A DNA stretch of 64,000 nucleotides from Aquiluna borgnonia (GCF_013283855.1 NZ_CP054056.1:1240001-1304000), one strand, 5' to 3'; numbered from the stretch's first letter, positions 40,913 to 50,359 are shown. Made by a program: numbers and translations. Notes: generated from the letters alone by a model not told the origin.

Positions 40913-41551
40913 CTAAACCGCAAATAAGTACGGGAATCGAAAAACAATGATGACGATGATCAGCGCAAAGTTAGCAATGATTAGCGGCAGCAAATAAGGC
41001 ATGAGCGCGAGGCCAATCGTACGAGTTGCGCCAATGCCCCACTGGCCGTTGGCGAGTGTTAGTGCTCCTGTAGTCCACCAAATGGGTATCGCTGCTGCCC
41101 ACACCACCAGGCAATAGGGGCACAGAACGCCTATCACGAAGGTGCTCTGCACAAACAACCAAGTGACAAACGCCCACGATCCAAAAAACCCAAGCACAAG
41201 CAATCGCCAGAACCACGGCGCGAACTTTGCACCGGCTAGCACTCCAAGTCCCACTATCACTGGGACCATGAAGCCAGCCACTCCAATCACGGGATTTGGG
41301 AAACCGAGGAGCGAGGCTTGCCATCGATCAAATAGCGCTCCGCAGGAAACGAAGGGGCTGATGTCGCAAGCCAACTCCGATTGGGGATTCTGCAGAGACC
41401 GAATCCGCTCAATCAACAGTGCGGTAGATGAAAGCCAACCGATTGATCCTGCAATAACGAGCAAAAACGACAGAGGTCGCCAGGTCTGCGAGCCAAGCTT
41501 GGCATCAACCATCTGTGAATTCTTGTCCGCCACCATAACTAACCTACGCAT
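40913..41551 (-). CDS. Vitamin K epoxide reductase (VKOR) family protein
   Basis: 212 aa, five or so membrane helices. Redox cysteines: loop pair C62 and C70 (ACDISPFVSC) and the quinone-side CPYC (C144, C147). Bacterial VKOR reoxidises DsbA-type oxidases using quinone, in place of DsbB. The divergent DsbA-like gene 149 bp away is the likely partner. The start could be ATG 41551, ATG 41536, or GTG 41533, which has TAGGTT 7 nt upstream. It lies inside the tRNA-Arg island. Confidence 0.9.
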   Translation of the reverse strand: MRRLVMVADKNSQMVDAKLGSQTWRPLSFLLVIAGSIGWLSSTALLIERIRSLQNPQSELACDISPFVSCGALFDRWQASLLGFPNPVIGVAGFMVPVIVGLGVLAGAKFAPWFWRLLVLGFFGSWAFVTWLFVQSTFVIGVLCPYCLVVWAAAIPIWWTTGALTLANGQWGIGATRTIGLALMPYLLPLIIANFALIIVIIVFRFPYLFAV

Positions 41552-41700
41552 CCATACCTAACCGACTCAGCTCTATGCTACGTCTCCAGAGTCAAGTCAC
41601 CGGCCAGGGTTATCATTAGCTGTCGATAATGCAGCCGAGGTGGTTGTTGACGCTGTTTTGTAACTCCATCGATAGCTTTCAAACCAAGAAAGGTTGCTCT

Positions 41701-42369
41701 GTGAAAGGTGCAAACTTAAAAGTCTCCCTAATCCTGACGGGAATAGTAATCGTCGCGGCCCTAGCGGCGGTCATCGCTGCTCTAGCACCAAAGCCAACAC
41801 CGTCTGAATCTGCTGAAGTTGGAAATGGCTCTCCGAACTCCTCGGTGATTCGACCAGACACTCACATCCTCGATGACGCCGGAGAGGGGGCCGTAACCCT
41901 GGTTGAGTTCCTTGATTTTGAATGTGAAGCATGCGGAGCTTTCTACCCAATCGTCGAGCAGCTTCGCGAGGATTTCGCAGGCGAAGTGACCTTTGCCTTC
42001 CGTTATTTTCCTCTACCGGGTCACGTGAACTCGACGACGGCCGCGCTGGCCGTAGAAGCGGCTGCACAGCAGGGCAAGCTAGAGGAGATGTTTGCGCGCA
42101 TGTACGAGACCCAAGCTGAATGGGGTGAATCTCAGGACTCGAAGGCGGGTTTGTTTCGCCAATACGCTGAAGAGCTTGGCCTAAACCTCGAGCAGTACGA
42201 CGCTGCTGTTGCTGCGCCCGAGACCTTGGAACGAGTCAAGTCTGACTTCGACGATGGCATCGCGAACGGAGTGCAATCGACCCCAACCTTCTTTCTGAAT
42301 AATCGACCAGTAGAGCTAACCTCCTTTGATGACCTCAGGTTGGCAATAGAGGCCGAGTTGCAACGATGA
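41701..42369 (+). CDS. DsbA-family thiol:disulfide oxidoreductase
   Basis: 222 aa. The N-terminal membrane anchor (residues 7-29) is followed by a DsbA/thioredoxin_4 domain with active site CEAC (C75, C78) and cis-proline in QSTPTFFLNN. It probably forms disulfides in exported proteins, reoxidised by the neighbouring VKOR. GTG 41701 is chosen from AGAAAGG 7 nt upstream; the open frame from 41629 is leader. It lies inside the island. Confidence 0.9.
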   Translation: MKGANLKVSLILTGIVIVAALAAVIAALAPKPTPSESAEVGNGSPNSSVIRPDTHILDDAGEGAVTLVEFLDFECEACGAFYPIVEQLREDFAGEVTFAFRYFPLPGHVNSTTAALAVEAAAQQGKLEEMFARMYETQAEWGESQDSKAGLFRQYAEELGLNLEQYDAAVAAPETLERVKSDFDDGIANGVQSTPTFFLNNRPVELTSFDDLRLAIEAELQR

Positions 42370-42375
42370 CCCCCG

Positions 42376-42741
42376 ATGAATAAGTCAACGCGCGGACACC
42401 AAGCTGCAAAGTTACGAAGAATGGCACTTGCACCCGCAGTACTTGGTGCGATTGCCGTCTACTTCGGACTATCGACAGTAGGAAAACAAGAGTTTTATCT
42501 CGTCAGTTTCGTTATCTGTTTGCTCGGGCTCATCGTAGGGTGGTACACAATTCAGTCCCGCCAATGGTGGTGGCTCACAATTCCAGTGGCGATCGCCTTG
42601 GTTTGGAACCCGATTTTTCCCTTCGCTCTAACGGCGGAGGTCTGGTTGATACTGCATTACTTGGCTACTCTAGGTTTCGCAACGGCTGGTTTTGTTATCC
42701 GCGTGCCGGCGCAAGATCAGACCCAAGAAATTCGACGATAG
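42376..42741 (+). CDS. Small membrane protein (DUF6804-like), unknown function
   Basis: 121 aa with three or four hydrophobic segments (about residues 17-33, 40-58, 66-82 and 88-108). The WWWLTIPVAIALVWNPIFPF stretch recalls small DUF6804-type membrane proteins, but I am not certain of the family. It starts 6 bp after the DsbA-like gene, so co-transcription is likely and a link to disulfide formation is possible. Confidence 0.7.
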   Translation: MNKSTRGHQAAKLRRMALAPAVLGAIAVYFGLSTVGKQEFYLVSFVICLLGLIVGWYTIQSRQWWWLTIPVAIALVWNPIFPFALTAEVWLILHYLATLGFATAGFVIRVPAQDQTQEIRR

Positions 42742-42834
42742 TTTTAGGCAGAGCTTGAAAACCTTGTGCCGAGATCTGAGCGAGTTCTGCACTCGGTGCC
42801 CGAGGAACGAAACAGCGGCAGAAAGACCGCTTCG

Positions 42835-43746
42835 CTAGTGCATTTCGTGGGTGTCCAGCGCAGCCGCTGGCTCTAATTGGAATGTTGAGTGAGAAATTGC
42901 GACTGAGAAGTGCTCAGCAACACAGCGCTGCAGAGCAAGAGTTATCTCAGCGGCATGCCCGTCATGGAAGCATTCGGGCTCGACCACGACATGTGCGGTG
43001 AGTACCGGCAGCCCCGTCGCTATCTGCGTAATGTGCAGGTCGTGCACGTCGAGAACATGGTCCTCGTCAAGCAGGTGCTGTCGCACATCGTTGAGGTCAA
43101 TGCCTCTTGGCACTGCCTCGAGCAAAACTTCGACAGAATCGTGCAGCAAGCGCAAGGTGCGCGGAATGATGAGCAACCCAACGACCAACGCCGCGATGGA
43201 GTCAGCCTGTTGAAATCCTGTCAACATGATGGTGATTGCCGCCGCGATTACTGCCATAGATCCGAGCGCATCACTGAGCACCTCCAGGAATGCGGCTCTC
43301 ATGTTGAGGTTGTCGCTCCGGCCACCAGAAAGCACGATAATTGCGACAATATTGGCCACCAGGCCGACCAAACCGAAAACAAGCAGCTCTGGTCCCGTAA
43401 TCTCGGCCGGTTGACTGAGGCGTTGCAGGGCCTCGACTGCAACGAAAACACCAACACCCAGTAACACTGCGGCCTGCATAGTGGAACCTAGAACCTCGGC
43501 CCTTCGAAGTCCCCAGGTGCGACGTGCTGTAGCGGGCCTCCGCATTAGCTGAGCCGCGAAGAGGGCAACCAGAAGACCGGCGGCATCGGTGAGCATGTGG
43601 GCCGCATCCACAAGCAGGGCGAGAGATCCCGTAATAATCGTTCCGATTAATTCAGCTACTAGAACACTGGCAGTGATTGTGAATGCGATGGCCAGTCTCC
43701 TACGATTCACGGTCCCTGTGGCGTGCTCGTGGTCTCCCGCGCTCAT
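42835..43746 (-). CDS. Cation diffusion facilitator (Zn/Cd/Co exporter)
   Basis: 303 aa, six transmembrane helices plus a C-terminal cytoplasmic ferredoxin-like domain (about 210-300). The TM2 metal site is H50 and D54 in DAAHMLTD. The TM5 site is EVLSDALGS, with glutamate where ZitB/CzcD usually has histidine. A His-containing N-terminus (GDHEHATG) and C-terminus (DTHEMH) flank it. The likely role is proton-driven export of zinc, cadmium or cobalt. ATG start with AAGGAAG upstream. No regulator gene sits next to it. Confidence 0.92.
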   Translation of the reverse strand: MSAGDHEHATGTVNRRRLAIAFTITASVLVAELIGTIITGSLALLVDAAHMLTDAAGLLVALFAAQLMRRPATARRTWGLRRAEVLGSTMQAAVLLGVGVFVAVEALQRLSQPAEITGPELLVFGLVGLVANIVAIIVLSGGRSDNLNMRAAFLEVLSDALGSMAVIAAAITIMLTGFQQADSIAALVVGLLIIPRTLRLLHDSVEVLLEAVPRGIDLNDVRQHLLDEDHVLDVHDLHITQIATGLPVLTAHVVVEPECFHDGHAAEITLALQRCVAEHFSVAISHSTFQLEPAAALDTHEMH

Positions 43747-43983
43747 TCGCTCTTCCTTTCTCGGCAGTGACTACCATAAGCCCGGCGACTCGCTCAGCAT
43801 GCGAACATCTCAATTTTCAGGTCATTTTTAAGTCTAAGACAAATTTAACTAGCGGTTTCCCTGAAGAGTTAGCTCCATAGTTAGAAGCCACGCTGTTCTC
43901 TTTGGGTGCTGATGAAAATTGTCTTGAACGCATTTAGAGCTTCGCATCACCTCCCCATTTTGACTCTGTTGCTATTGCTTTAG
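43747..43983. other. AT-rich gap upstream of the CDF gene with a small palindrome
   Basis: No convincing gene. GTCT-A-AGAC (43832-43840), in a TTTAAGTCTAAGACAAATTTAA context, could be an operator for a metal-responsive regulator. The lower GC suggests foreign DNA. Confidence 0.3.
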
Positions 43984-44439
43984 CTAGGTGCGTATGCAGC
44001 TTTTAGCGCTCAAATACCAGTTGGCAAATTGCTCAGGTTCAAATAGTGATACTGCCCAAGCACGGGTTTCGAGATCGGCTTTTTCCAGCGCGGTAAACCT
44101 GACGCAAGACTTTCCCATATCCAAGCGCTTGCAAATCTTGGTCCATCGCTTCTGGAATTCGGCTGTCAGCTGCTCAGACGCATAGATTGCGGATAGATAA
44201 AAGGAGATGTGGTTCTTCTGGCTCGCTAGCGCAAGTGCGGCGAAAGGCTGGTCGTTATGTGTTGGTCCAGAGACCTCGAGTGGAACCTGAAAAACAATCA
44301 TTCCCCAGGCCATGGTTTCAATAAAACCTGCCGGCAGATTGTCTCGAATTAGTTCCAAATGCTGAGTTATCTCAGATCTTCTGGGGTCTGCAAGTTCGAC
44401 CAGATACTGCTCCACCGTTGCAGCGTGAGACGAGACCAT
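43984..44439 (-). CDS. DUF1801 domain protein
   Basis: 151 aa, single DUF1801 (YdhG-like) domain: VEQYLVELADPRRSEITQHLELIRDNLPAGFIETMAWGMIVFQ, then FAALALASQKNHISFYLSAIY and the family's IRFTALEKAD-like strand (CVRFTALEKADLE). Function unknown. ATG 44439 follows GGAGGG; the open frame from 44484 would cross the repeat boundary. It lies at the right end of the island. Confidence 0.87.
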   Translation of the reverse strand: MVSSHAATVEQYLVELADPRRSEITQHLELIRDNLPAGFIETMAWGMIVFQVPLEVSGPTHNDQPFAALALASQKNHISFYLSAIYASEQLTAEFQKRWTKICKRLDMGKSCVRFTALEKADLETRAWAVSLFEPEQFANWYLSAKSCIRT

Positions 44440-44482
44440 AACCCTCCGACTTCGAAGGAAGCTCCAGCTAGCAAATGGGCAC

Positions 44483-44567
44483 AAATAAAAAACCCGAGAA
44501 GTTGTGAAGGCTTCTCGGGTTCAGTGCGCTTGGAGGGACTCGAACCCCCAACCTTCTGATCCGTAGT
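44483..44567. repeat. Right boundary repeat (attR-like)
   Basis: 85 bp partner of 40650-40734; here it completes the functional tRNA-Arg gene and its terminator. Confidence 0.85.
44491..44521. terminator. tRNA-Arg terminator (right copy)
   Basis: 11-bp stem AACCCGAGAAG / CTTCTCGGGTT with a 9-nt loop; A-rich flank gives the T-tract on the minus strand. Confidence 0.85.
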
Positions 44568-44597
44568 CAGATGCTCTATCCGTTGAGCTACAAACGC
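44525..44597 (-). tRNA. tRNA-Arg (anticodon ACG), island attachment gene
   Basis: 73 nt. Acceptor GCGTTTG/CAAGCGC with discriminator A, anticodon stem TCTGA/TCAGA around CTACGGA, T-loop TTCGAGT. The 3' 43 nt belong to the duplicated boundary repeat. It is the A34 (inosine) arginine tRNA reading CGU, CGC and CGA. Confidence 0.97.
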
Positions 44598-44652
44598 TTG
44601 AGTAACGAGGAGTCAGTCTAATGGATTTCTGTAGGTTAGGAAAGTCCCGAGT

Positions 44653-45558
44653 TTACTGGTCCGGGCTGAGCTTGAAGTTGAAGATACTCGAATCAAAATC
44701 GTTGTAGCCCTCGTAATCCAAAAGCTCGTAAAGCCTTGACCTAGTTTGCATATTGCCAACTTCAGACTCCAGTGTCCCGTGCGACCTGAGCGAATCAAGC
44801 GCTCTCTCAGCCGCACCCATGGCTGCCCGAAGCAGTGATACTGGATAGATCACAAGGTTCACGCCAACATCATGCAATTGCTGCTTGGTGTATAGCTGGC
44901 CCTTTCCAAACTCAGTCATGTTGGCCAATATCGGTAGCGAGGTAGCGGCCCTTACCGCCTCAAACTCATCGAGACTCATTAGGGCCTCAGGGAAAATAGC
45001 GTCTGCCCCAGCGTCCTCCAGGGCTCGAATTCGATCCAGAGTTGCAGGCAGACCCTCCACCGCTCTGATGTCGGTCCTGGCCATGATCACAAAGTTGGAA
45101 TCCCTCCTCGCCCTTGCCGCAGATGCGATTCGCTGGGTAGCCGTGTGCTCATCCACCACCGCTTTACCGTCAAGGTGACCGCAGCGCTTGGGGTTGACCT
45201 GATCTTCAATGTGAATTCCGGCAACTCCAGCATCCTCAAATTCCTGGATGGTTCTGGCCAGATTCAGCATCTCTCCAAATCCAGTGTCGGCATCGGCCAG
45301 AACCGGAACATCGACCAGGCGAGCAATTTGTTTAGCTCGGAGTGACATTTCGCTGAGCGTTGTAAGTCCGATATCCGGAAGTCCAAGGTCAGCGGAAGTC
45401 ACGGCGCCCGAGACATAAACCCCGTCAAAGCCTTTGTCTTGAATCAGCTTTGCTGAGACTCCATTGAAAGCGCCCGGAAATTGAAGTGTCTTACCGGAGG
45501 CGAGCGCTGCGCGAAAATCAGCGCGTTTTTGCTGTGCGGGGACAGCGGAGTAGAGCAT
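44653..45558 (-). CDS. prpB: Methylisocitrate lyase
   Basis: 301 aa ICL/PEP-mutase superfamily TIM barrel. It cleaves 2-methylisocitrate to pyruvate and succinate. FPGAFNGVSAKLIQDKGFDGVYVSG, DADTGFGE (Mg site) and the active-site loop PKRCGH (catalytic Cys; the R is typical of methylisocitrate rather than isocitrate lyase) are present. Last gene of the tctCBA-MFS-prpD-prpB run, with its first base overlapping the prpD stop. Confidence 0.92.
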   Translation of the reverse strand: MLYSAVPAQQKRADFRAALASGKTLQFPGAFNGVSAKLIQDKGFDGVYVSGAVTSADLGLPDIGLTTLSEMSLRAKQIARLVDVPVLADADTGFGEMLNLARTIQEFEDAGVAGIHIEDQVNPKRCGHLDGKAVVDEHTATQRIASAARARRDSNFVIMARTDIRAVEGLPATLDRIRALEDAGADAIFPEALMSLDEFEAVRAATSLPILANMTEFGKGQLYTKQQLHDVGVNLVIYPVSLLRAAMGAAERALDSLRSHGTLESEVGNMQTRSRLYELLDYEGYNDFDSSIFNFKLSPDQ

Positions 45559-47081
45559 CAGAAGATTCCAATCGGGTCAGTTGCATTCTCCAGTAAACCA
45601 GCTTTGGCCACCACATTGAGGCCCAGAAGCTCCTGATGACTCAAGGCGGTCACGTTTCTAGCCAAGTCGATGAATCGCCTGGCCTCAGACTCATCAATGA
45701 TTCCCTGGGTAAGCGTTAAGAACTTTTGCTCGTACTGTTCTGGACCAAATGGCCTTGCGCCCCTGGGGTGGGCATCGGCCACTGCAATCTCGTCAACGAT
45801 CTTGGTGCCATCCCGCATTTCAATTTCAACCCTCCCGCCAAAGGCAAGTTGATCTGGGTCTTGGGAGTGATAAAGCTCGGTCCAGTGCGGGTCCTCGGCG
45901 GTTATCACCTTGTGCCAAAGCGCAACCGTGTCGGTGCGAGCTGCTCGCTGCGGTGCGTAGCTCGCCTCATGGTGCCACATACCGTCTTGCAGTGCGACAG
46001 TAAAAATGTAGGGGATTGAGTGGTCAAGCGTCTCGCGAGATGCTTCGGGGTCGTACTTTTGAGGATCGTTTGCTCCAGAGCCAATCACATTGTGGGTGTG
46101 GTGCGAGGTGTGAATCACAACGCGAACGACTTGATCAACATCCAATACCTCTGGATGATTTTGGTGCATGCGCCGAGCTAGATCTATGAGCGCCTGGGCC
46201 TGATACTCGGCAGAGTGCTCTTTGGTGTAGCTCTCGAGAATTGCTCGCTTTGACTCCCCAGGACCAGGTAGAAGAACCTCATACTCTGCTTGTGGTCCCC
46301 CTAGCAGCCAAGCGATTACACCGTCCTCACCCTCGTAGATTGGGGTCGGGCTGGTCTGGCCGCGCATCGCACGGTCAACGGCCTCAACGGCAACCTTGCC
46401 GGCAAACGCCGGAGCATGAGCCTTCCAGGTGGAGATCTCACCCTTGCGTGATTGCCTGGTAGCGGTGGTGGTGTGGAGCGCCTGTCCGATGGCGTGGAAG
46501 ACCGTATCTGGCTCCAGTCTGAGCATCGCTCCGATTCCCGCTGCCGCCGAAGGACCTAGATGAGCAACGTGGTCAATCTTGTGCTTGTGCAGGGAAATGC
46601 GACGCACCAGGTTGATCTGGATTTCGTAGGCTGCTGCAATTCCTCTGACCAGGTCTGCTCCAGTGAGCCCAAGCTGCTGAGCCACAGCAATTTGAGCTGG
46701 GATGTTGTCGCCCGGGTGAGAGTAATCCGCCGCTAGAAAAGTGTCATGGAAATCTAGCTCCCGAACCGCAACTCCATTTGCCCAAGCCGCCCACTCAGGA
46801 GAAACTCGTATCGAATTGGGAAGCCCAAAGACAGTTGCCCCGTGTTTACCAACCCGAGGAAGGTGGGCCTTTGCCTGAGACCTTGCAGAAATAATCGGGC
46901 CGCGCATCAGAGAGGCGACGGCGACTGAGGCATTGTCAATAATGCGGTTGGAAATCATCTGCGAGACCTCAGGAAGCACCTCAACCGGATCCAGAGCAAC
47001 CTCAGCGAGCTTGTATGCGAGCTGCTGCTGCATGGGAAGGTGCTCAGATGACTTGTGGGTTCTAACCAAGTGCGGTTTCAT
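45558..47081 (-). CDS. prpD: 2-Methylcitrate dehydratase (MmgE/PrpD family)
   Basis: 507 aa. Dehydrates 2-methylcitrate to methylaconitate. MmgE/PrpD pattern: [14 protein letters not shown], the [35 protein letters not shown] region, and [24 protein letters not shown]. Length is at the PrpD end of the family rather than short MmgE. Shine-Dalgarno AGGA lies 6 nt before ATG. A substrate other than methylcitrate is possible because no prpC is present. Confidence 0.9.
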   Translation of the reverse strand: MKPHLVRTHKSSEHLPMQQQLAYKLAEVALDPVEVLPEVSQMISNRIIDNASVAVASLMRGPIISARSQAKAHLPRVGKHGATVFGLPNSIRVSPEWAAWANGVAVRELDFHDTFLAADYSHPGDNIPAQIAVAQQLGLTGADLVRGIAAAYEIQINLVRRISLHKHKIDHVAHLGPSAAAGIGAMLRLEPDTVFHAIGQALHTTTATRQSRKGEISTWKAHAPAFAGKVAVEAVDRAMRGQTSPTPIYEGEDGVIAWLLGGPQAEYEVLLPGPGESKRAILESYTKEHSAEYQAQALIDLARRMHQNHPEVLDVDQVVRVVIHTSHHTHNVIGSGANDPQKYDPEASRETLDHSIPYIFTVALQDGMWHHEASYAPQRAARTDTVALWHKVITAEDPHWTELYHSQDPDQLAFGGRVEIEMRDGTKIVDEIAVADAHPRGARPFGPEQYEQKFLTLTQGIIDESEARRFIDLARNVTALSHQELLGLNVVAKAGLLENATDPIGIF

Positions 47082-47087
47082 GATTTC

Positions 47088-48278
47088 CTATTCGTCTGCC
47101 GGTGGTTTTTTGCCGAGCGCTCGCTCGCTAACAATAAAGCTCAATCCCTGCAGCCCAGCGAGCAACAGGAAGACAGTTCCGGCGCTGGTGGCTGCCAAAA
47201 CTCCCGCTACCGCGGGAATTACAACCTGGCCAAGCCGATTTGAAGTCAGGCGAATCGATATCGCTAGACCCCTGACATCCTTTGGGGAGATTCTGGTTAC
47301 CCAGGCCATGGTTACCGGTTGGCCAATGCCGGTCGAGAATCCAAGAAGAAGCATGAGTGCGCCGAGGATCCAAAAGTCTGTGGTCAGCGCAATTGCTAGC
47401 GTGCCGAGCACGGTGAGACCGGAGCCAAGCCCTAAAGTCCAGCGCATTCCAAGTCTTCTTGATAACGGCCCGAGAATGATTCGGACGGCCATCGCCGAGG
47501 CTGCCCTGATGGCCAGAAGAATACCCACCTGTGAGGCACTCAGCCCAAGCTCCCTACCTAGCAGCGGAAGGAAGACGAGCATCACGTCTATGACCGCAGT
47601 GATTGAGCCGGAGACCAAAATTGCTGACTTAAATCCCGGCAGACCAAATACTTCCCGGGCACTTCCCCTGACCGAATGCTGAGGCTTAGCCTCACCCTTG
47701 ACCCTTCGCTCGACAACTGGAATCGCCACGAGAGCCGCAACTAGGAACAAGCCGGTGGCGAGGATGAATGCGGAGTCGACGTCGACCTCGAGCCCGCCCC
47801 GGTCAGCAACAAAACCAGCCGCGAACGGCCCCAGAGCGTGACCCATGGAGGCATAAAAAGTAAGCAGCCCGAAGTTGCGCTCGTAATCCCGATCCTGAGA
47901 CCTATTACCTGTGAGAGTTTGACCTCCGGACATCACCAGCAGGTGACCGATTCCCAAGACCGGCATTGAGAGCATGAGCAGCCAGAAATTCTCCACAAAA
48001 ATCAAAGAGACGGTTGCCAAGAGCGAGATCAAAGTGCCAAAAAACAAGGCCCGACCGGCATTGCCCCGGTCTATCCAACGACCGATTTGAATCGCAAAAA
48101 TCAAGGGGGCTAGTGCAAAGGTCGCTCCGATGATTCCCACTAGCCACGGATCTGCTCCAAGGTCCACGGATTTATAGGTGACCATGGGTCGCACCGCGTA
48201 AACGGCACCCTGCAAGAATCCGGAATTAAGCAAAACGGGCAGTAGCCATCCGCCACTACCCGTTATTGCTTTTTTCAA
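47088..48278 (-). CDS. MFS transporter within the prp/tct operon
   Basis: 396 aa, about twelve helices of the major facilitator type. The motif A-like region is IQIGRWIDRGNAGRALFFG. The substrate is not evident; its placement between tctA (9 bp upstream) and prpD (6 bp downstream) suggests uptake or export of a carboxylate handled by these enzymes (inference). Confidence 0.88.
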   Translation of the reverse strand: MKKAITGSGGWLLPVLLNSGFLQGAVYAVRPMVTYKSVDLGADPWLVGIIGATFALAPLIFAIQIGRWIDRGNAGRALFFGTLISLLATVSLIFVENFWLLMLSMPVLGIGHLLVMSGGQTLTGNRSQDRDYERNFGLLTFYASMGHALGPFAAGFVADRGGLEVDVDSAFILATGLFLVAALVAIPVVERRVKGEAKPQHSVRGSAREVFGLPGFKSAILVSGSITAVIDVMLVFLPLLGRELGLSASQVGILLAIRAASAMAVRIILGPLSRRLGMRWTLGLGSGLTVLGTLAIALTTDFWILGALMLLLGFSTGIGQPVTMAWVTRISPKDVRGLAISIRLTSNRLGQVVIPAVAGVLAATSAGTVFLLLAGLQGLSFIVSERALGKKPPADE

Positions 48279-48287
48279 TTTAGCTAA

Positions 48288-49787
48288 TTACCCAACCAAC
48301 GCTTTGCGCTTCTGCGACATCCTTGGGAGCACAACGGTTCCCACAATCACCAAAGCTAGCAGGACATAGGCTGCGATAGTAAATGGGGTGCTGACCAGAA
48401 TCGAGTAGTCACCGTATGAGATCTGCAAAGACCTGCGGAATTGGATTTCGGCCATCGGTCCCAGAATGCTCCCCAGGATCAAAGGCGTAATCGGGTAGCC
48501 GTAGCGCCTGAACAAAAGACCCAAGACTCCAATAGCGAGTGCCATCCAAAGGTCAAAGATGAAGTTGTTAATGGCGTAAGCACCGACCACGGCGAACATG
48601 ATTATGCCGGCGTACAGAAATGGTGCGGGGATAGTCAACAGTTTCGCCCAGAGGCCGACAAGCGGAAGGTTGATAACCAACAACAGAAGGTTTCCAAGGA
48701 ACAGCGAGGCAATCAGAGTCCAAACTAGGACCGGCTGCTCACTGAAAAGCAGCGGGCCAGGGTTGATATTGAACTGCTGAAAAGAGGCCAAAATAACCGC
48801 TGCGGTTCCAGAGGTCGGCAACCCAAGAGCTAGAAGCGGAACCAGTGCACCACCGGCATTTGCGTTGTTTGCAGCCTCAGGTCCAGCTACACCTTCGATG
48901 GCTCCGTTTCCAAACTCCTCTTTGTTTTTCGAGAGGCGACGCTCTAGGGAGTAGCTCAAGAAGGTTGGTAGCTCAGATCCACCCGCTGGCAGAACTCCGG
49001 TTGGGAAGCCAATCGCGGTGCCTCGAAGCCATGGCTTCCAGGAACGCTTCCAGTCCTCGCGGCTCAAAAACGCAAAGCCCTTGAAGCTGTTCATTTCACC
49101 CTTGGAGAACTTGCCTCTGAAGGCAACGTAAAGCGTCTCACCAACGGCGAACAGGGAAACGATGATGACGATGGTTTCGATTCCATCAGCGGCATACATG
49201 TTTCCAAAGGTCAGTCGCGAAACACCAGACTGCGAGTCGATTCCCACCAGGGCGATAGACAGGCCGACGGATAGCGAGATCAATCCCCGCAACGGTGACT
49301 TGCCCATCACAGCGCCCACGGTTCCGAAGGCAACAATGATCAGGGCTAGATAGTCCGGTGGGGTCAGCATTAATCCGATTCGAGCCAAGAAAGGTGCACC
49401 CAGGGCCAATAGTCCAGTTGCTATGGCACCAGCGACAAAGGAACCGATTGCAGCGGTGGCCAGTGCAGCTCCTGCTCGCCCGCGCTTTGCCATCTTGTTG
49501 CCCTCGATGGCAGTCATCACAGATCCCGATTCACCAGGGGTGTTTAGCAGGATGGAGGTGGTTGAACCGCCGTACATTGCGCCGTAGTAAATTGCGGCAA
49601 ACATGATCAGCGCGGCCGTTGGCTCGACCACCAGCGTGACGGGCAGCAACAGTGAGATTGCAAGAGCTGGCCCGATTCCAGGCAGGACTCCGACGAGAGT
49701 TCCCAGCACTGTGCCCAAAAGGCCAAACATCAAATTTGTGAAAGTGAGCGAGGCGCTAAAGCCCGCTATGAAATTTCCCCAGTCCAT
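48288..49787 (-). CDS. tctA: Tripartite tricarboxylate transporter, large permease TctA
   Basis: 499 aa with about eleven or twelve helices. TctA signature: [23 protein letters not shown] near the start, and [12 protein letters not shown] with [15 protein letters not shown]. It forms the transport pathway for the substrate delivered by TctC. Two bp from tctB. Family substrates include citrate, tricarballylate and aromatic acids. Confidence 0.93.
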   Translation of the reverse strand: MDWGNFIAGFSASLTFTNLMFGLLGTVLGTLVGVLPGIGPALAISLLLPVTLVVEPTAALIMFAAIYYGAMYGGSTTSILLNTPGESGSVMTAIEGNKMAKRGRAGAALATAAIGSFVAGAIATGLLALGAPFLARIGLMLTPPDYLALIIVAFGTVGAVMGKSPLRGLISLSVGLSIALVGIDSQSGVSRLTFGNMYAADGIETIVIIVSLFAVGETLYVAFRGKFSKGEMNSFKGFAFLSREDWKRSWKPWLRGTAIGFPTGVLPAGGSELPTFLSYSLERRLSKNKEEFGNGAIEGVAGPEAANNANAGGALVPLLALGLPTSGTAAVILASFQQFNINPGPLLFSEQPVLVWTLIASLFLGNLLLLVINLPLVGLWAKLLTIPAPFLYAGIIMFAVVGAYAINNFIFDLWMALAIGVLGLLFRRYGYPITPLILGSILGPMAEIQFRRSLQISYGDYSILVSTPFTIAAYVLLALVIVGTVVLPRMSQKRKALVG

Positions 49788-49789
49788 TG

Positions 49790-50359
49790 TTACCAGGTCT
49801 CCTCTTCGCTCTCGTCCACAATTACCTCTTCGCCGTTTTCGTCAATAATGACTTCTGGCGCGGGTTCAAGGAACTCAAAGCCTGCTGGGAGCTGCAGCTG
49901 CAGCCCCTCGGTGAATGCGAAGTAGGTTCCGACGGTCAATACCGTGGCAACGATCAGGGTTCGCAACCAGCGACGCTCTCCAAGCGCAAACGCAATAATG
50001 AAAAACAGTGGGATGGTTGCGATTATGAACCCAAAGAGCTCAAGGGTGAAGATATGAAACAGGAAGGCTCCGATTACCAGAATCAAGGCTTTCCAATTTG
50101 ATTTCTCTACGAGAACGCCACCCTCAATTTCATCTGGCTCACCTTTGTCGCCGCGCAAAACCGCAATGATCTGCAGTGAGCTTAGGAACAGCAAGATTGA
50201 GCCAATTGCGATGGCGAACGCCTTCGGTCCAACTATTACGTTGATACCAACCTCTTTGAGGTTGATGGCGTCCCACAAAACTACCAAGGCAATGGCCAAG
50301 AGGAAGCTGGTGAAAACCAGCTCCCCCTTGGCTACCTTGTTGGTGCTTATTGAACTCAC
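49790..50359 (-). CDS. tctB: Tripartite tricarboxylate transporter, small permease TctB
   Basis: 189 aa, four transmembrane segments (about residues 12-31, 42-62, 88-108 and 120-150) with an acidic C-terminal tail ([23 protein letters not shown]). Typical size and place of TctB. GTG start overlapping the tctC stop by 4 bp. Confidence 0.9.
   Translation of the reverse strand: MSSISTNKVAKGELVFTSFLLAIALVVLWDAINLKEVGINVIVGPKAFAIAIGSILLFLSSLQIIAVLRGDKGEPDEIEGGVLVEKSNWKALILVIGAFLFHIFTLELFGFIIATIPLFFIIAFALGERRWLRTLIVATVLTVGTYFAFTEGLQLQLPAGFEFLEPAPEVIIDENGEEVIVDESEEETW

Larger units (their letters stand above)
40650..44567. mobile_element. Small genomic island integrated in tRNA-Arg(ACG)
   Basis: The element is bounded by an 85-bp direct repeat with three mismatches (40650-40734 and 44483-44567). 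The repeat holds the tRNA-Arg 3' part from the anticodon loop onward plus its terminator. The right copy completes a full tRNA; the left copy is a remnant. That is the standard footprint of tRNA-targeting integration. The 3.8 kb interior carries VKOR, a DsbA-like gene, a small membrane protein, a CDF transporter and DUF1801. No integrase or excisionase was found, so the island is probably decayed or was mobilised in trans. Confidence 0.75.

Noticed and set aside
40658-44521. Two identical hairpins as ends of an insertion sequence
   Set aside because: Each hairpin is a transcription terminator attached to tRNA-Arg sequence, and no transposase lies between; duplication of a tRNA 3' end plus terminator by site-specific integration explains both.
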